Origin: JAWLBY01 sp041687455
GTDB lineage: Bacteria; Pseudomonadota; Gammaproteobacteria; Xanthomonadales; Xanthomonadaceae
Reading direction: 5' to 3'
NCBI GenBank assembly: GCA_041687455.1
Contig: JAWLBY010000012.1
Location: 1 to 64,000 of the forward strand
DNA: 64,000 nucleotides
The notes beneath the pieces are model-generated. The model was not told where the DNA came from. It saw only the letters and a list, made by a program, of their open reading frames with translations, and searched no databases. The position numbers and the translations under genes are program-made. This document shows positions 7,159 to 16,237 of the stretch, piece after piece (position 1 is the first letter of the stretch; each line of letters starts with the position of its first letter).

Positions 7159-7599
7159 TTAATTTTCAGTAGGTCCCACTGTTCCGCTCGGCAAGCGAAA
7201 CCGAGAGAGCACTTCCCGCATACTGTGCGGAACGCCGCCCCACGAATAGCCGCCATGCACCGACCAGGAGTCAGTGCCGCCGATATTCGTTCGCCGCAAT
7301 GCCTCGTGCAGCACCTCGTCGTGCGGGTAGAGATACCAGTCGCCGCCCGTGGGGAACGCGATGAACAGATCCTTCCCCTGATACTTCGAATACAGCGAGA
7401 ATCGGGATTTCAGCTGTATCAGCAACGTGCTTCCCGACATGTGCTGGGCGATCAGATCCGCGCCATTCCAGTCATCGCTGAGCCGGATGGTGCAATAGCC
7501 GAAGTCGGCCAGCACACCGGATAGCTTCTGGAAGTTGTAGCTCTCCTTCTGCCGCGAGTTCAGATCGCGGTAGCGAATCCGCTGAAACGGAAAAGTCAT
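7159..7599 (-). CDS. PD-(D/E)xK-like small nuclease-fold protein, copy 2
   Basis: A 146-residue paralogue of 2080-2511 with the same GADLIAQ and LLIQLKSR stretches (candidate Asp and Gln-x-Lys active-site residues). Its ATG overlaps the stop of the HNH gene (7596-8264) by 4 bp, so the two are translationally coupled and probably act together on DNA. I infer a restriction-like or repair-like module. The paralogue without an HNH partner at 2080 suggests that copy has lost part of the module. Confidence 0.65.
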   Translation of the reverse strand: MTFPFQRIRYRDLNSRQKESYNFQKLSGVLADFGYCTIRLSDDWNGADLIAQHMSGSTLLIQLKSRFSLYSKYQGKDLFIAFPTGGDWYLYPHDEVLHEALRRTNIGGTDSWSVHGGYSWGGVPHSMREVLSRFRLPSGTVGPTEN

Positions 7600-8264
7600 G
7601 CGGTGACTGCCGTGCTGATGGCGTTGCGTGACAACATCTCTCGGACCTCTTCGATGGAACGGCAGCCACCACCCAGGTGGATCACCGCGTGGCAGTTCGG
7701 GCAGACCGGGCGCAGGTCTCGTGCCGGGTCGACGGTTCGCTCACCCCGCGCGAGTGCCATCGGGTTCAGGTGATGCACGTGGATGAAGCCAGCAGCATCC
7801 GGCCCATACCGCTGGCCGAAGTCGAACTGGCAGATCGAGCAGGCGGTTCCGAAAACGGCCACACAAGCGTCCCGCGCTTGGCGGCTCCGCTCATACGCCT
7901 TGACCACCCGCTCGAACCTCCTGCCCTCTCGAAGCGCTTCTGGGGTAGGAGGCTCGTCCATGGCCAGCTCAAATGGGCCGGCGCCATGCGCCTCCAACCA
8001 CGCCTCGGCCAAAGCGAAGAGGTAAGACGAATTCCGGGTCTCACCAACCCCACTCGCCGTCCGCGCACCTGCGAGGAAACGGTCCAGGAAAGTGGCGATG
8101 TACTTCGGCGATTCGTACCGTGGGAACCCGGTCTCCGGAACGAACGACAAGCCTCTGCCCTGCGTCGAAAACGTGAAGCGTTTGCCGTCTCGACGGGTCC
8201 TGTACTCTGTGCCTTGAGCGGCCTCCTGCCGCACGAACGCCATGAAGCTGTCGTAGTCGAGCAT
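7596..8264 (-). CDS. HNH endonuclease, McrA-like
   Basis: 222 residues. The C-terminal HNH fold is complete: CSIC, then HVHHLNPMA (catalytic His), then DLRPVCPNCHAVIH, giving two zinc-binding CxxC pairs around the beta-beta-alpha metal finger (about residues 145-205). The N-terminal 140 residues contain KRFTFSTQGRGLSF and may be a substrate-recognition domain. The ATG is preceded by GGAGAC. It is coupled to 7159-7599 and preceded by the frameshifted 93-residue gene, so the ancestral order was 93-residue protein, HNH, PD-(D/E)xK-like protein. A modification-dependent or phage-DNA-directed role is inferred. Confidence 0.8.
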   Translation of the reverse strand: MLDYDSFMAFVRQEAAQGTEYRTRRDGKRFTFSTQGRGLSFVPETGFPRYESPKYIATFLDRFLAGARTASGVGETRNSSYLFALAEAWLEAHGAGPFELAMDEPPTPEALREGRRFERVVKAYERSRQARDACVAVFGTACSICQFDFGQRYGPDAAGFIHVHHLNPMALARGERTVDPARDLRPVCPNCHAVIHLGGGCRSIEEVREMLSRNAISTAVTA

Positions 8265-8288
8265 GGTTGTCTCCTTCGCTCGCTGCTG

Positions 8289-8563
8289 TCACCGTGTAAG
8301 CCGCAGGGATGGCCACTCTCGGTGCACCAGCTCGAAAGACTGCCAGATCCGGACTGCCGCGTTGACCCGGCTCATCGGCAGGCTGACCAAGCAGGATCGG
8401 GCCTCGGCCAGACTGCGATGAACCTGCTCAGCCAGCGGTCCGATCCCGGCTTGATGGACCAGGCGGGACAGCCGCCCACAGAGCGTGGACAGCTCGCCCC
8501 GGGTCTCGCTGGTGCAGTCCTGTGCCAGGCAGTTCAGTCGTAAAGCAGCTCATCACGGGACAT
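8289..8563 (-). pseudogene. frameshifted copy of the 93-residue protein
   Basis: From the ATG at 8561-8563 the frame reads MSRDELLYD and stops. An adjacent frame continues LNCLAQDCTSETRGELSTLC and matches 2551-2832 to its end (VHREWPSL). About 11 bp are missing relative to the intact copy, which causes the shift. Same position relative to the nuclease module, so this is a decayed duplicate. Confidence 0.8.
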
Positions 8564-8628
8564 CGAGAATCCCCGGGCTGGTGATCGTTGAGGGTCGCGG
8601 CTTTGCGTCGCACGAATCGAGACCGGGC

Positions 8629-8653
8629 CGTCTCGGTCGACGAGACCGAGACG
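8629..8653. repeat. perfect hairpin
   Basis: CGTCTCGGTC and GACCGAGACG form a 10-bp stem with a 5-nt loop, between two pseudogenes. No T tract follows, so it is not a typical terminator. Confidence 0.5.
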
Positions 8654-8689
8654 GGCATAACCGGGGCTGACTTCAAGGGAGCCGCTGAC

Positions 8690-9117
8690 CCACCAACCGT
8701 TCCGACCTGGCGCCACTGCACGAGGACCTGACTCGCGCTGATCTCGTCCCCCCCTATTGCCTGCTGGAACCGGCTCAGAGCTTGCACTACCGCGGACAAG
8801 ACTCGCCGAACATGCTCATCCAAGGCGACAACCTCGAAGCCCTGAAAGCACTCCTACCCGAGTACGCTGGCTAGGTGAAGTGCATTTTCATCGATCCGGC
8901 GTGGAACACGAAGTCGGCATTCACGCATCACGACGACAACTAGGACCACAGCCAATGGCTGTCGATGAATTCGCGACTGGAACTGCTTCGGCAGCTTCTG
9001 GTTGGCGATGGGCCGATCTGGATCGTCATGGACGACAACGAAGCACACTGTCTGAAGGTCGTGAGTAACGAGATTTGCGCGCGGTCGAACTTTGTCGCGT
9101 CGTGGTTCGCGGCGAGG
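8690..9117 (+). pseudogene. type III restriction-modification methylase (Mod) remnant
   Basis: One frame reads LIQGDNLEALKALLPEYAG, stop, VKCIFIDPAWNTKSAF, then DDN, stop, DHSQWLSM and ending DDNEAHCLKV. This is the catalytic region of type III/beta-class adenine methylases: QGDNLEALKALLP leads into the DPPY-type motif, here mutated to DPAW. Two in-frame TAG codons (about 8872 and 8941) and the changed motif make it inactive. The 3' end is cut at the TOTE gene (9118) and no res gene follows. Confidence 0.8.
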
Positions 9118-11577
9118 TCACACGGCAAATAGCTTTGCGCCTGCTGAGCCATTGCTCACGGCATCGTCGATGCTATAGCCCATGGCCCGATAGCCGCGCT
9201 GGCGCTTGTCCCACATCCGCAACAGCGCGGGATGACCGGTGTCCACGAAGTCAATGATCTTGACGTTGGTCTTGCCGGCGTGCTCCCGGTGCAGGCGTCC
9301 GGCGTACTGTTGCAACGTGCCCTTCCAGGAGACCGGCATGGCCAGTACCAGGGTGTCGAGCGGAGGATGATCGAAACCTTCGCCGACCAACTTGCCGGTC
9401 GCGAGCAGCACGCGCGGCGCGTCGGGCGCTAGGTCATCCAGCAAGGCCACCAACGCCGTGCGCTGCTTCTTGGCAAGGCGGCCGTGCAACACGAAAGGTG
9501 TTGTCCCACGGCCTTCGAGGGCCACCCGTATCGCTTCGACGTGCTCGGTGCGTTCGGTGAGGACGAGCACCTTGCGGCGCTGTAAGAAGGCCCGGTGCAC
9601 TTCTGTCGCGATCGCTTCGGTGCGAGCGCCATCACACGCCAGCTGACGAAAGACGTCCTGAATCCCGGCGTCGGCCGGAATGTCGATGCGCGCATCCCAC
9701 AAGCGCGGCACCACCGAGAGATCCTGCGGTGCGCTGGTGGGTCTCGCCGCCGAATGCCGGATCGGGCCGCACTGCATGAAGATGATGGGCTGTTGGCCAT
9801 CCCGGCGGATCGGTGTCGCCGTCAAGCCAAGGACGTACCTCGCTTTGACGAACTTCAGGATGGCGTCGAAAGAGACCGCCCCTACGTGATGGCACTCGTC
9901 GACGATCACCTGTCCGTAGTTTTCGACCAGCGGGTTCACCTGCCCCTGCCGCGACACCGACTGCATGACGGCGATGTCGATATTTCCTGTCGGCTTGGCC
10001 TTGCCGCCGCCAATCGTCCCAACCAAGCCCTTGCCTGTGCCCAAAAACGCCTGCAGGCGTGCCTGCCACTGCTTGAGCAGCTCGGTGCGGTGGACCAGCA
10101 CGAGGGTATTGACGCCCCGCCGCGAAATCAGCGCGGCGGCCGTCACTGTTTTGCCGAATGCCGTCGGAGCACACAGCACGCCGAAGTCATGCGACAGCAT
10201 TGCCGCAACCGCCGCCTGTTGATCCTCCCGTAGGGTTCCAGCAAACGCGACCTCCAGCGGTTGGCCGACAAAGCGCTCGTCGCGCACCTCGCTGGCAATG
10301 CCGTTCTCGTCCAGCAATGATTGCGCGGCTTCCAGGCATCCGCGCGGCAAGGCAATGTGCTCGGGGAAGTTCTCCGCGCAGCCGATGACACGCGGCTTGT
10401 CCCAGACCGACATCCGCATGGCTTGCGCGCGGTAGAACTCCGGATTCTGGAAGGCCGCGAGGCGAATCAGCCGGTTCGCCAGCGACTGCGGCAACTGTGT
10501 CTTCTCGAAGTAGACCCTGTCGGCGAGAGTCAGCCGCAGCGAAGCCGGCATTGGGCCGGCCAGCTTGGTGGTTGCAACGCGTGCCCTGCGCCAGGGTGTG
10601 GCCAGATCCTCGTCGTCGATAAAGGTGACGTCCAAGGCATGCGCGCCACCCGTGGCCCGCAGGATCGTCGGCTCGATGTCCTCACCCGCCATCGTCTGGA
10701 GCGAGGCAAGGAATGCCCACTGGTCGGGGTACGGTCGCCACTGCGCATCGACGAAGACGCTGTAGCCCTGTTCGCGCGGAGCCTTCTGCAGTGGCAGCGC
10801 GATGAGATTCCCGAAACTGCCCTTCGGCACCGAGTCCTGATTGGGAAACAGCCGATCGTAGGAACTGAGCGTGAGTTGTCGCGTGCGCGCACAGGTATGG
10901 CTGATGATCGCCGTTCCCAGACGCCGCGCATCCCGTGCTGCAACCCGATGGGCGAAGAACACCCAAACGTGCGCCCCCTGCCCGGAGCGCGAGATTTCCA
11001 GCGCCGCCGGCACGCTCAGTTCGGCACAGGACTGCATGAAGGCACGCGCGTCCTGGCGCCAGTCGGCCTCGTCAAAGTCCACCGCCAGGAAGTAGCAGCT
11101 GTCATCCTCCAGCATCGGGTAGACCCCGATCGTGTGGTCGCCGGCCAGATGGTCATAGATCACCGCATCCGAGAGTGGAATCAGCAGGCGATGGCTGCAG
11201 TCGCCACACTTGATCTGCGGCTTCTGGCACAGGGCTTCCGTGCGCTCTGCCCTACGATCCATGCTGCCTGAGCGCCGGGCAGCGTCGATGTAGCGACCAG
11301 CGTTGCGGGCGAAGCGGTCATGCGCGCACGCTGGCGCGTAACCGCTCTTTCCTGTGGTCTTGCTCTCCCAGCGGATAGGAAAGACATCGGTGCGGCCGCG
11401 AAACAGTCGTCGGAACAGCGCGACCTTCTGCTCGGGCGAAAGGCTGAAAGCAACGGCCGCGGGCGAGGCGCTCGCCTGGCTTGCAGGCAGCCGCCACTCG
11501 ATGCCGTGGGATTCCAACAGCGAGATCAGCCGGGCGTTCTCGGCGCGAAGTGCCGCCAGCATGTCGTCCGTCACCAT
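9118..11577 (-). CDS. TOTE-type archaeo-eukaryotic primase/DEAD helicase
   Basis: About 819 residues from the ATG at 11575-11577 (MVTDDMLAALRAENARL, a short coiled coil); a further upstream ATG would add 50 residues of low-complexity sequence. Residues 45-330 match the AEP primase domain of TOTE conflict systems: FRGRTDVFPIRWESKTTGKS, a Cys cluster (CGDC), the catalytic AVDFDE near 160 and SGQGAHVW near 200. Residues 430-800 form a superfamily II helicase with Walker A APTAFGKT near 473, DECHH near 561, GLTATP and QYAGRLHRE. Such proteins are proposed to copy or displace nucleic acid during invasion. It is divergent from the BREX locus, sharing about 200 bp. Confidence 0.8.
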   Translation of the reverse strand: MVTDDMLAALRAENARLISLLESHGIEWRLPASQASASPAAVAFSLSPEQKVALFRRLFRGRTDVFPIRWESKTTGKSGYAPACAHDRFARNAGRYIDAARRSGSMDRRAERTEALCQKPQIKCGDCSHRLLIPLSDAVIYDHLAGDHTIGVYPMLEDDSCYFLAVDFDEADWRQDARAFMQSCAELSVPAALEISRSGQGAHVWVFFAHRVAARDARRLGTAIISHTCARTRQLTLSSYDRLFPNQDSVPKGSFGNLIALPLQKAPREQGYSVFVDAQWRPYPDQWAFLASLQTMAGEDIEPTILRATGGAHALDVTFIDDEDLATPWRRARVATTKLAGPMPASLRLTLADRVYFEKTQLPQSLANRLIRLAAFQNPEFYRAQAMRMSVWDKPRVIGCAENFPEHIALPRGCLEAAQSLLDENGIASEVRDERFVGQPLEVAFAGTLREDQQAAVAAMLSHDFGVLCAPTAFGKTVTAAALISRRGVNTLVLVHRTELLKQWQARLQAFLGTGKGLVGTIGGGKAKPTGNIDIAVMQSVSRQGQVNPLVENYGQVIVDECHHVGAVSFDAILKFVKARYVLGLTATPIRRDGQQPIIFMQCGPIRHSAARPTSAPQDLSVVPRLWDARIDIPADAGIQDVFRQLACDGARTEAIATEVHRAFLQRRKVLVLTERTEHVEAIRVALEGRGTTPFVLHGRLAKKQRTALVALLDDLAPDAPRVLLATGKLVGEGFDHPPLDTLVLAMPVSWKGTLQQYAGRLHREHAGKTNVKIIDFVDTGHPALLRMWDKRQRGYRAMGYSIDDAVSNGSAGAKLFAV

Positions 11578-11715
11578 TGGGTCGAACCAGCCATGGGCGA
11601 GGTTCCTGTCCTGATGCGGCGGGGAGGCATGTCCCAACCGGCTGTGGAGTGTGTCGCAGCCCCCGCCCCCGAGCCCATCGATGTTCTCCTCGGTCGAGGC
11701 CCGACAAACCAGGCC

Positions 11716-11750
11716 GATGCGCAGCAAAAAATAATGCTACGCTGCGCATC
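11716..11750. promoter_or_regulatory. operator-like inverted repeat upstream of the BREX regulator
   Basis: A perfect 10-bp inverted repeat GATGCGCAGC / GCTGCGCATC flanks an AT-rich 15-nt centre with a TAATGCT box. It ends 23 bp before the ATG of the HTH gene at 11774 and lies in the divergent region with the TOTE gene at 11577. It is probably the binding site through which the HTH protein controls its own operon. Confidence 0.5.
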
Positions 11751-11773
11751 ACCCCAAAGCTACCGGCGCGCCC

Positions 11774-11992
11774 ATGATCCGCTGTCGCCTCTCCATCCTG
11801 ATGGGCCAGAAGCGACTGCGGATTGCCGATGTGGCGCGGCTGACCGGGCTCAATCGCAGCACCGTCACCGCCCTGTACCACGACCGCGCAACGCGTATCG
11901 AGCTACCGGCCATCGACCGGCTCTGCGCCCTGTTCGAGTGCCAGCTGGATGAGCTTCTCGAGCGGCTCCCCGATCCGGTGGAGCGCGGCTGA
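11774..11992 (+). CDS. Cro/C1-type HTH regulator of the BREX operon
   Basis: 72 residues consisting essentially of one helix-turn-helix: LRIADVARLTGLNRSTVTAL is the two-helix reader, followed by LCALFECQLDELLE, typical of the short Xre-like (HTH_26) family. Its stop overlaps the pglW start (TGATG), so it leads the operon. A likely autoregulator acting at 11716-11750; whether it represses or activates is not visible. Confidence 0.8.
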   Translation: MIRCRLSILMGQKRLRIADVARLTGLNRSTVTALYHDRATRIELPAIDRLCALFECQLDELLERLPDPVERG

Positions 11993-14900
11993 TGGCCCTC
12001 GGCACTGGGCGTTGGCACGTTATCTCCGAGTCCGCGTACGCCTGGGAACGGGAGGCCCTGGAGTGGCTGCGCGAACACCTGCCCAATCACGATCCCTGGC
12101 ACGTCTGGACCAACTTCGAGTTCATCGACGACGACGGTCGGGTGAACGAGGTCGATGCGCTGGTGATGGCGCCGGCCGGCATGTTCCTGGTCGAGATCAA
12201 GTCGCGGCCAGGCGAGCTGCGCGGCGATGCCCACACCTGGGTGTGGAACACCGACGGCCGCGAGTTCTCGGTCGACAACCCGCGCCTGCTGACCGATCGC
12301 AAGGCCAAGCGACTGGCGTCGATCCTGCGCCGTCAGCCGGCGATGACCAAGGCCAAGGTGCCGCTGCCCTTTATCGACGCGGCCATTTTTCTCTCGGCCA
12401 CCCGGCTCCAATGCCGCCTTGAAGGACGTGCGCGGGTCGGCGTCTTCACCCGCGGCAGGCCCGGCCACCCCGAAGACGATGGCATCGTCGCTGGCCTGGC
12501 CCACGGCTTGCGTGGTTCATCAGCGCCCTCGGTGGATCGCACGCAAATGCGGGCCGTGTTCAAGGCGATCGCCGAAGCCGGCATCCGCCCGTCCAACAAG
12601 CACCGGACCGTCGGTGAGTACCGGCTGCAGAAGCTGCTCTCCGAAGGCGAGGACTACCAGGACTGGCTCGGCCAGCACCAGACCGTCGCCTCGGTTCAGC
12701 GCCGTATCCGCATCTACACACTGGCCTCCGCCCAAAGCACCGAGGTGCGCGAAAGCCGCGCCCGCAGCGCGCGCCGCGAGTTCGAGGTGCTGGAGGGCAT
12801 CGAGCACGCCGGCATCCTGCGCTGCCGTGACCTCAAGGAAACCGAGCTCGGCCCGGCGCTAATCTTCGATCACGACCCCAACGCGATCCGCCTTGATCAC
12901 CTGATTCACGAGCATGGCGCCAAGCTGACGCTGACGCAGCGGCTGAGCCTGGTCCGCAGCATCGCCGAGGTGCTCAAGGTGGCCCACGGCAAACGCCTGT
13001 TCCATCGCGCCCTGACGCCCAAGAGCGTGCTGGTCCACGATTGGCCAGCGGCAGATCTGCGCGTGCGGCTGATGAACTGGCAGACCGGCACGCGAAACAG
13101 TGAAGACTCGCAGACCCTGCATCGCACCACCGGTACCCACCACGTCGAAAACTACGTCGACGATCCCGGCCGGGTCTATCTCGCCCCCGAAACGGCGCAT
13201 GCGGAACCCGGCCAAAGCGCCGAACTGGACGTCTTCTCGCTCGGCGCGTTGAGCTACCTGATCCTCTCCGGCCAGCCTCCAGCCGACACCCCGATCAGCC
13301 TGCTCACCGTCCTGCGTGCCAAGCAGGGCCTGCAGCTGGCCGACGTGATGGATGGCTGTCCGCAGAAGCTCTCCGATCTCATCCGCTTCGCCACTCAACC
13401 GGAGGTGCTGGCGCGCTACAACACCGTGGACGGCTTCCTCGCCGACCTCGACGCCGCGGAAGACGCGCTGACCACACCCGACCCTGAATCGACCGTCGAC
13501 CCCAGCCAGGCCAAGGCCGGCGAGCGCCTTGAAGGTGGCTTCACCGTCACGCGCCATCTCGGGCGCGGCTCATCCGCCGTGGTGCTGCAGGTGCAGCGCG
13601 ATGGCGAGGACGAAGCCCTGGTGCTCAAGGTCGCCCACGATGCCGCGCACAACGAAGCCTTGCGCGGTGAAGGTGAGGCGCTGGCCAAGCTGCGCCACCC
13701 GAACATCATCGAATACCGCGACACCCTGAGCATTGCTGGCCGCACCGCCCTGCTGCTGCGCAGCGCCGGCGACACCACGCTGGCCCAGCGCATCAAGACT
13801 GAAGGGCGTCTCTCTCTAGATCTGCTGCAGCGCTTCGGTGAAGAGCTGCTCGCTGCGGTCTGTGAGCTGGAGAACCAAGCGGTCAGCCATCGCGACATCA
13901 AGCCGGAGAACATCGGCATCGCCACCGCCCGCACCGGCAAGCTCAAGCTGGTCCTGTTCGATTTCTCGCTCAGCCGCACGCCGCCGGAGAACATCAAGGC
14001 TGGCACCCCGCCCTACCTCGACCCCTTCCTCGCGCTGCGCTCGCATCGCCGGTGGGATCTCTACGCCGAGCGCTACGCCGCCGCGGTCACCCTGCACGAG
14101 ATGGCCTCCGGCCGCCCGCCCCGCTTTGGCGACGGCCAATCCGCACCGGAAGTGCTGAAGGACGAGGCCACTGTCGACAGCGGCGTGTTCGATCCGTCCC
14201 TGCGCGATGCGCTGACGGCCTTCTTTGCCAAGGCGCTGCGCCGCGACTTCCGCCAACGCTTCGACAACGCCGAAGACATGCAGCGCGCCTGGCGCGCCGT
14301 GTTCGAGCGTGCGGCGCAAAGCGCGCCGGCAACCGAAGCGCGGGATGGCTTCGAAGACCTCGCGAAAGCGCTTGTTCCCGCCTCCACGATCAGTGAGCTG
14401 GGCTACAGCCCGGCCGCCCTCGACGTGCTGTCGCGCATGGGAATAAACACCGTGCGCGAACTGCTGGGCGTCGATCGCATCAAGTTTCGCTATCTGCAGG
14501 GCGTCGGCGACAAGGTTCGCAAGGAGGTGCGCCTCAAGGCCAAGCAGCTCGCCCAGCTCCGGCCCGACCTTGCCCCCGGGCAGACCAGCGCCTACGAGCA
14601 GGATGACGCCGACGAGCGCGCCGACCGCAGCCTGGTGGCCATCAACGAGCTGGCCGACGTGCTGCTGCCGCGCCGCACCGAGCAGCCCGAAGACGCCGCG
14701 CTGGAGTATTACCTCGGCCTCGACCTCGCCCCCGAGCGCGCTGGTCACTGGCCGTCTGCCGGCGATGCTGCCGGTGCAGGACAGATCAGCCGCGAAGCCT
14801 TTGCCAATGCGCTCACCAAGGCACGCGAGCGCTGGCTGAAGACCCCGGCCTTCACCGAACTGCGCGCGCAGATCCTCACCCTGCTGCAGGGCAATGCCGA

Positions 14901-16203
14901 GGTGATGACCCACCGCGAGCTAGCCGAAGCACTGCTCGCCCTGCGCGGCTGCGCTCTGCCCGAGGATGTGGAGCGCCTGCGGCTCGCCAGCGCCGTGCTG
15001 CGCGCTGCCGTCGAAGCCGAGGCGGGTCTTGAAAGACCGCGTTTCCAGGCCTATCCGCATCAGCCAACCCAGTTGATCGCCACGCATCCGGCCTGGGCAC
15101 GCTACGCCGAACAGTTGGGCGCCAAGGCCGACGGCTGCGCGCTGGCCGATCCGCTGCTCGCCCCGGCGCGGGCGCTGGAGGCGCTGCGCAGCGTGCCCTT
15201 GCCCGAAGCCGAGCCGGGCGCACCCGAACCCATCGAGCCGACGTCCGCGCGGCTGCTGCGCCTGGCCACCGCCGCTTCGCAGGATGCTGCGCTGTCCAGC
15301 CGACAGGAGATCTATCGCCGCGGCATGCCGCGACTGCAGGCGTTGCGGCAGTCGCTCAATGCGCTGATCGGCCTGTCGCAGATCAAGCCCCACGAGCTGA
15401 TCGCGCGGGTCAAGGGGCGCTATCCCGAGGCCGAACCCCTGCCGCCGCAGCGGCACCTGCTCGACCGCCTGCTCGAAGAAGTCGGCGCGCCATTGCATTG
15501 GGACCCGGACATCACCCACGGCGGCGCCTACACCACCAAGGCGCTGGGAACGGGGCGCACGCTCAGCCCGGTCAGCCGGCTCAGCCGCCAGCCCACCGCC
15601 AGTCATGCGGATCAGTCCGCCAGCGGGGAGGTGCAGGACGCCCAGCAGATCGAGCAGCGCCTGCAGCATCGTCTGCGCGACGGCGGCCTGCTGGTGTTGG
15701 CGATCGAGCCGCAACGCGCCCTGGCGGCGCAGAACGAACTGCTGCATCGCTACGGCGGCGAAGGCGCCGACCGACTGCACCTGTTCGACCTCGACGCCTG
15801 GTGGCTGGCCGCCCTGCGCCAACAGGTCGCCGCGCTGAAGGCTGACTGGAACGTGGTGCTGCGCGCCGATGCCGCCGCGCCTGGCAGCGTCGATGCCAAC
15901 CGATTGCAGGGTCTCGCCCAGCGCTGCGTGCCGGCGCTCACCGAGGCCCTGCTCAACGCCCAGCAACCCCTGCTGCTGATCAACCCCGGCCTGCTGGCGC
16001 GCTTCGGCCTGCTGCACCTGATCGGCACGCTGGAAACCGAAGTCGGCCGCCCGGGCCGCACGCCGGCCCTGTGGCTGCTGCTGCCGACGACGCAGCCCAC
16101 CGTCGCCAGCATCGACGGCGCCACCGTGCCACTGATCCGCGAGGCGGACTTCGCCACCCTGCCCCGCGCCTGGGTGGAAAACCGCCACCGCAGCGCCGCC
16201 TGA
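11992..16203 (+). CDS. pglW: BREX type 2 serine/threonine kinase PglW
   Basis: 1403 residues. An N-terminal NERD nuclease-related domain (about 10-150; VNEVDALV, FLVEIKSRPG) precedes two kinase-like domains. The first (about 250-480) has FHRALTPKSVLV in place of HRD, so it looks like a pseudokinase. The second (about 515-770) has the glycine loop LGRGSSAVV near 523, HRDIKPEN near 632 and DFS where DFG is usual, then GTPPYLDPF. A helix-hairpin-helix-like stretch and a long C-terminal region follow. PglW is the kinase of type 2 BREX/Pgl phage resistance and is thought to phosphorylate or control PglX. It overlaps the HTH gene by 3 bp and pglX follows after 34 bp. Confidence 0.9.
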   Translation: MALGTGRWHVISESAYAWEREALEWLREHLPNHDPWHVWTNFEFIDDDGRVNEVDALVMAPAGMFLVEIKSRPGELRGDAHTWVWNTDGREFSVDNPRLLTDRKAKRLASILRRQPAMTKAKVPLPFIDAAIFLSATRLQCRLEGRARVGVFTRGRPGHPEDDGIVAGLAHGLRGSSAPSVDRTQMRAVFKAIAEAGIRPSNKHRTVGEYRLQKLLSEGEDYQDWLGQHQTVASVQRRIRIYTLASAQSTEVRESRARSARREFEVLEGIEHAGILRCRDLKETELGPALIFDHDPNAIRLDHLIHEHGAKLTLTQRLSLVRSIAEVLKVAHGKRLFHRALTPKSVLVHDWPAADLRVRLMNWQTGTRNSEDSQTLHRTTGTHHVENYVDDPGRVYLAPETAHAEPGQSAELDVFSLGALSYLILSGQPPADTPISLLTVLRAKQGLQLADVMDGCPQKLSDLIRFATQPEVLARYNTVDGFLADLDAAEDALTTPDPESTVDPSQAKAGERLEGGFTVTRHLGRGSSAVVLQVQRDGEDEALVLKVAHDAAHNEALRGEGEALAKLRHPNIIEYRDTLSIAGRTALLLRSAGDTTLAQRIKTEGRLSLDLLQRFGEELLAAVCELENQAVSHRDIKPENIGIATARTGKLKLVLFDFSLSRTPPENIKAGTPPYLDPFLALRSHRRWDLYAERYAAAVTLHEMASGRPPRFGDGQSAPEVLKDEATVDSGVFDPSLRDALTAFFAKALRRDFRQRFDNAEDMQRAWRAVFERAAQSAPATEARDGFEDLAKALVPASTISELGYSPAALDVLSRMGINTVRELLGVDRIKFRYLQGVGDKVRKEVRLKAKQLAQLRPDLAPGQTSAYEQDDADERADRSLVAINELADVLLPRRTEQPEDAALEYYLGLDLAPERAGHWPSAGDAAGAGQISREAFANALTKARERWLKTPAFTELRAQILTLLQGNAEVMTHRELAEALLALRGCALPEDVERLRLASAVLRAAVEAEAGLERPRFQAYPHQPTQLIATHPAWARYAEQLGAKADGCALADPLLAPARALEALRSVPLPEAEPGAPEPIEPTSARLLRLATAASQDAALSSRQEIYRRGMPRLQALRQSLNALIGLSQIKPHELIARVKGRYPEAEPLPPQRHLLDRLLEEVGAPLHWDPDITHGGAYTTKALGTGRTLSPVSRLSRQPTASHADQSASGEVQDAQQIEQRLQHRLRDGGLLVLAIEPQRALAAQNELLHRYGGEGADRLHLFDLDAWWLAALRQQVAALKADWNVVLRADAAAPGSVDANRLQGLAQRCVPALTEALLNAQQPLLLINPGLLARFGLLHLIGTLETEVGRPGRTPALWLLLPTTQPTVASIDGATVPLIREADFATLPRAWVENRHRSAA

Positions 16204-16237
16204 CGCCGCGTCGCCCCACCACAAGGATGTCCCCCAC

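Noticed and set aside
8629..8653. Hairpin as a transcription terminator
   Set aside because: No T tract on either strand and both neighbours are pseudogenes; kept only as a repeat.
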